Shown here in pieces: positions 28,992-29,583 of a DNA stretch of 29,583 nucleotides (its first letter is position 1; the number at the start of each line of letters is the position of its first letter). Below the pieces are notes generated by a model that did not search any database, had not been told where the DNA came from, and saw only the letters and a program-made list of their open reading frames with translations. Origin of the DNA: DATLFP01 sp035540955 (GTDB lineage: Bacteria; Actinomycetota; Acidimicrobiia; Acidimicrobiales; CADCSY01); the NCBI GenBank assembly GCA_035540955.1, contig DATLFP010000167.1:1-29583 (forward strand), read 5' to 3'. Made by a program: the position numbers and the translations under genes.

Positions 28992-29504
28992 TTGCGGTGG
29001 TGGTCGAACGCCTGTACGATTGAGGTCGAGGTCAAGGCGGTCGAGACCGCAGCCGTCGTCGCCGGCATCGACGTCGCCGACGTCCGCGCGTCGAGCGCCT
29101 TCGGCGAGGTCCGGCGGCCGTTCGTCGAGACCGGGCATGCCGACGCGGTCGGTCGCTACCTCGCCGGTGAGGTGATCCCCGGTTGGGAGCCGCTCGAGGA
29201 TGCGGTGGCGCGTTTCCGGTCAGGCCTCGACGCGCTCGAGGGCCCCGTGGCGGTCGCCACCCACGGCACGATCGTCAGCGCCGTCGTCCAGTCGCTGATC
29301 CCGAACGTCGATGGCAGGGAGTTCTGGGCGCACCTCGGGATGCCCGACGCCTGGCTCCTCGACCTGCGCACACGCCCGGCATTCTTGGAGCAAGCAAGCG
29401 TGCTCCACACGTCTGGGTGCTCCAAGAAGCGAGTGGGGCCGCCCCGAGTGGCGGGTGGCGAGCGTCCTACTCCCGCCGAAGCTCACGGACAACGCCGCCG
29501 CTGA
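28992..29504 (+). pseudogene. Histidine phosphatase fragment lacking the catalytic N-terminus
   Basis: The frame (TTG 28992) holds about 115 residues matching the rear of a phosphoglycerate-mutase-like histidine phosphatase (~29022-29370): KAVETAAVVAG, SSAFGEVRRPFVETG, GWEPLEDAVARFRSGLDAL and ATHGTIVSAVVQSLI (the second catalytic His). The N-terminal RHG segment and about the first 60 residues are absent; the bases before the homology (28974-29021) encode nothing like it. After LLDLRTR the frame runs through an unrelated tail carrying an 11-bp inverted repeat and overlaps the facing YbaK gene. So it is most likely a decayed gene, truncated at its left end, next to the atypical GNAT gene. It could still be transcribed. 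Confidence 0.65.
29382..29428. repeat. Perfect 11-bp inverted repeat (hairpin), 25-nt loop
   Basis: TTCTTGGAGCA (29382-29392) pairs with TGCTCCAAGAA (29418-29428). A second TGCTCC copy lies in the loop (29401-29406), so two foldings compete. It lies between the phosphatase remnant and the converging YbaK gene, where a terminator is expected, but no U-tract follows; it could equally be the end of a small mobile or REP-like element. Confidence 0.55.
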
Positions 29505-29583
29505 CCCGGACCAGCTCGGCCGGGGCGACCGGGAAGACGTCGGTCCAGGTGCCGGCGGCCGCCCACACCTCGTCCCACCGCAG
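29467..29583 (-). CDS. YbaK/EbsC-type aminoacyl-tRNA deacylase, C-terminal part (runs off window)
   Basis: On the minus strand a frame enters at 29583 and ends in TAG at 29469-29467, giving 38 residues: a start of LRWDEVWAAAGTWTDVFPVA, then PAELVRVSGGVVRELRRE. This is the usual C-terminus of YbaK/ProXp-type proteins (G-T-x-x-x-VFP, then ELVRxxGG). These hydrolyse mischarged tRNA such as Cys-tRNA(Pro). The N-terminal part and the catalytic Lys are outside the window, so activity cannot be judged. Its 3' end overlaps the tail of the phosphatase remnant frame by 38 bp. Confidence 0.7.
   Translation of the reverse strand: MRWDEVWAAAGTWTDVFPVAPAELVRVSGGVVRELRRE

Noticed and set aside
1..29583. 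CRISPR arrays, tRNA or rRNA genes, complete IS elements, prophage, riboswitches
   Set aside because: I looked for regular direct repeats, cloverleaf-like stretches, transposase or integrase motifs and long structured leaders and found none; nearly all DNA is accounted for by genes with gaps under about 130 bp.

Overview
This is a very GC-rich stretch (roughly 70-75% by eye) with dense, short-spaced genes on both strands, many GTG/TTG starts, and an envelope and regulatory gene set typical of Actinomycetota: a PimB'-type glycosyltransferase, an MtrA/MtrB-like two-component system with a GerMN lipoprotein, DUF1707 membrane proteins, a PASTA Ser/Thr kinase and a zinc-motif ROK glucokinase. A deep-branching actinomycete such as class Acidimicrobiia fits best, but that placement is inference. 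I see no rRNA, tRNA, CRISPR array, complete insertion sequence or phage module. The only gene-poor part is near the right edge.

Left third (1-7871, all plus): the tail of an unknown protein, then queG, a pimB-like glycosyltransferase, a small membrane protein, an SRPBCC protein, a Get3/ArsA-type ATPase with a C-terminal Hsp20-like domain, a 92-aa protein, an eRF1-like (baeRF-type) protein with a zinc ribbon, a ROK glucokinase and an AlaC-like aminotransferase. Most joints are 4-bp stop/start overlaps (GTGA, TTGA, ATGA), so this is probably one or two operons. The order recalls the mycobacterial pimB'-SRPBCC-ArsA-acyltransferase locus.

Middle (7876-15757): a TetR regulator divergent from a PlsC-type acyltransferase with a palindromic operator between them; a 2OG-Fe(II) oxygenase divergent from an ACT-domain protein; three tandem DUF1707 paralogues; glycerol kinase; a secreted coiled-coil/RlpA-like protein; and a phosphofructokinase whose residues 104 and 124 predict use of pyrophosphate.

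Right half (15773-28354): a PASTA kinase coupled to a multi-membrane-span glycosyltransferase; a compact AMP-forming ligase and an SDR; an MtrA-MtrB-GerMN lipoprotein operon; a STAS protein; an inositol-monophosphatase-family enzyme; a threonine aldolase coupled to a PIG-L deacetylase; a two-TM protein; a polyprenol-phosphate-mannose-synthase-like GT2; and an MBL-fold hydrolase. The right edge (28355-29583) looks disturbed: a long perfect palindrome, a GNAT gene of lower GC3, a histidine-phosphatase ORF lacking its catalytic N-terminus, an 11-bp-arm hairpin and the C-terminus of a YbaK-like deacylase.

The most striking non-coding pattern is at gene starts. Many genes have TANNNT (sometimes CANNNT) placed 6-9 nt before the start codon, implying leaderless transcripts. 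In at least two divergent pairs, and probably a third, opposing -10 hexamers share one central TA, giving very compact two-way promoters.
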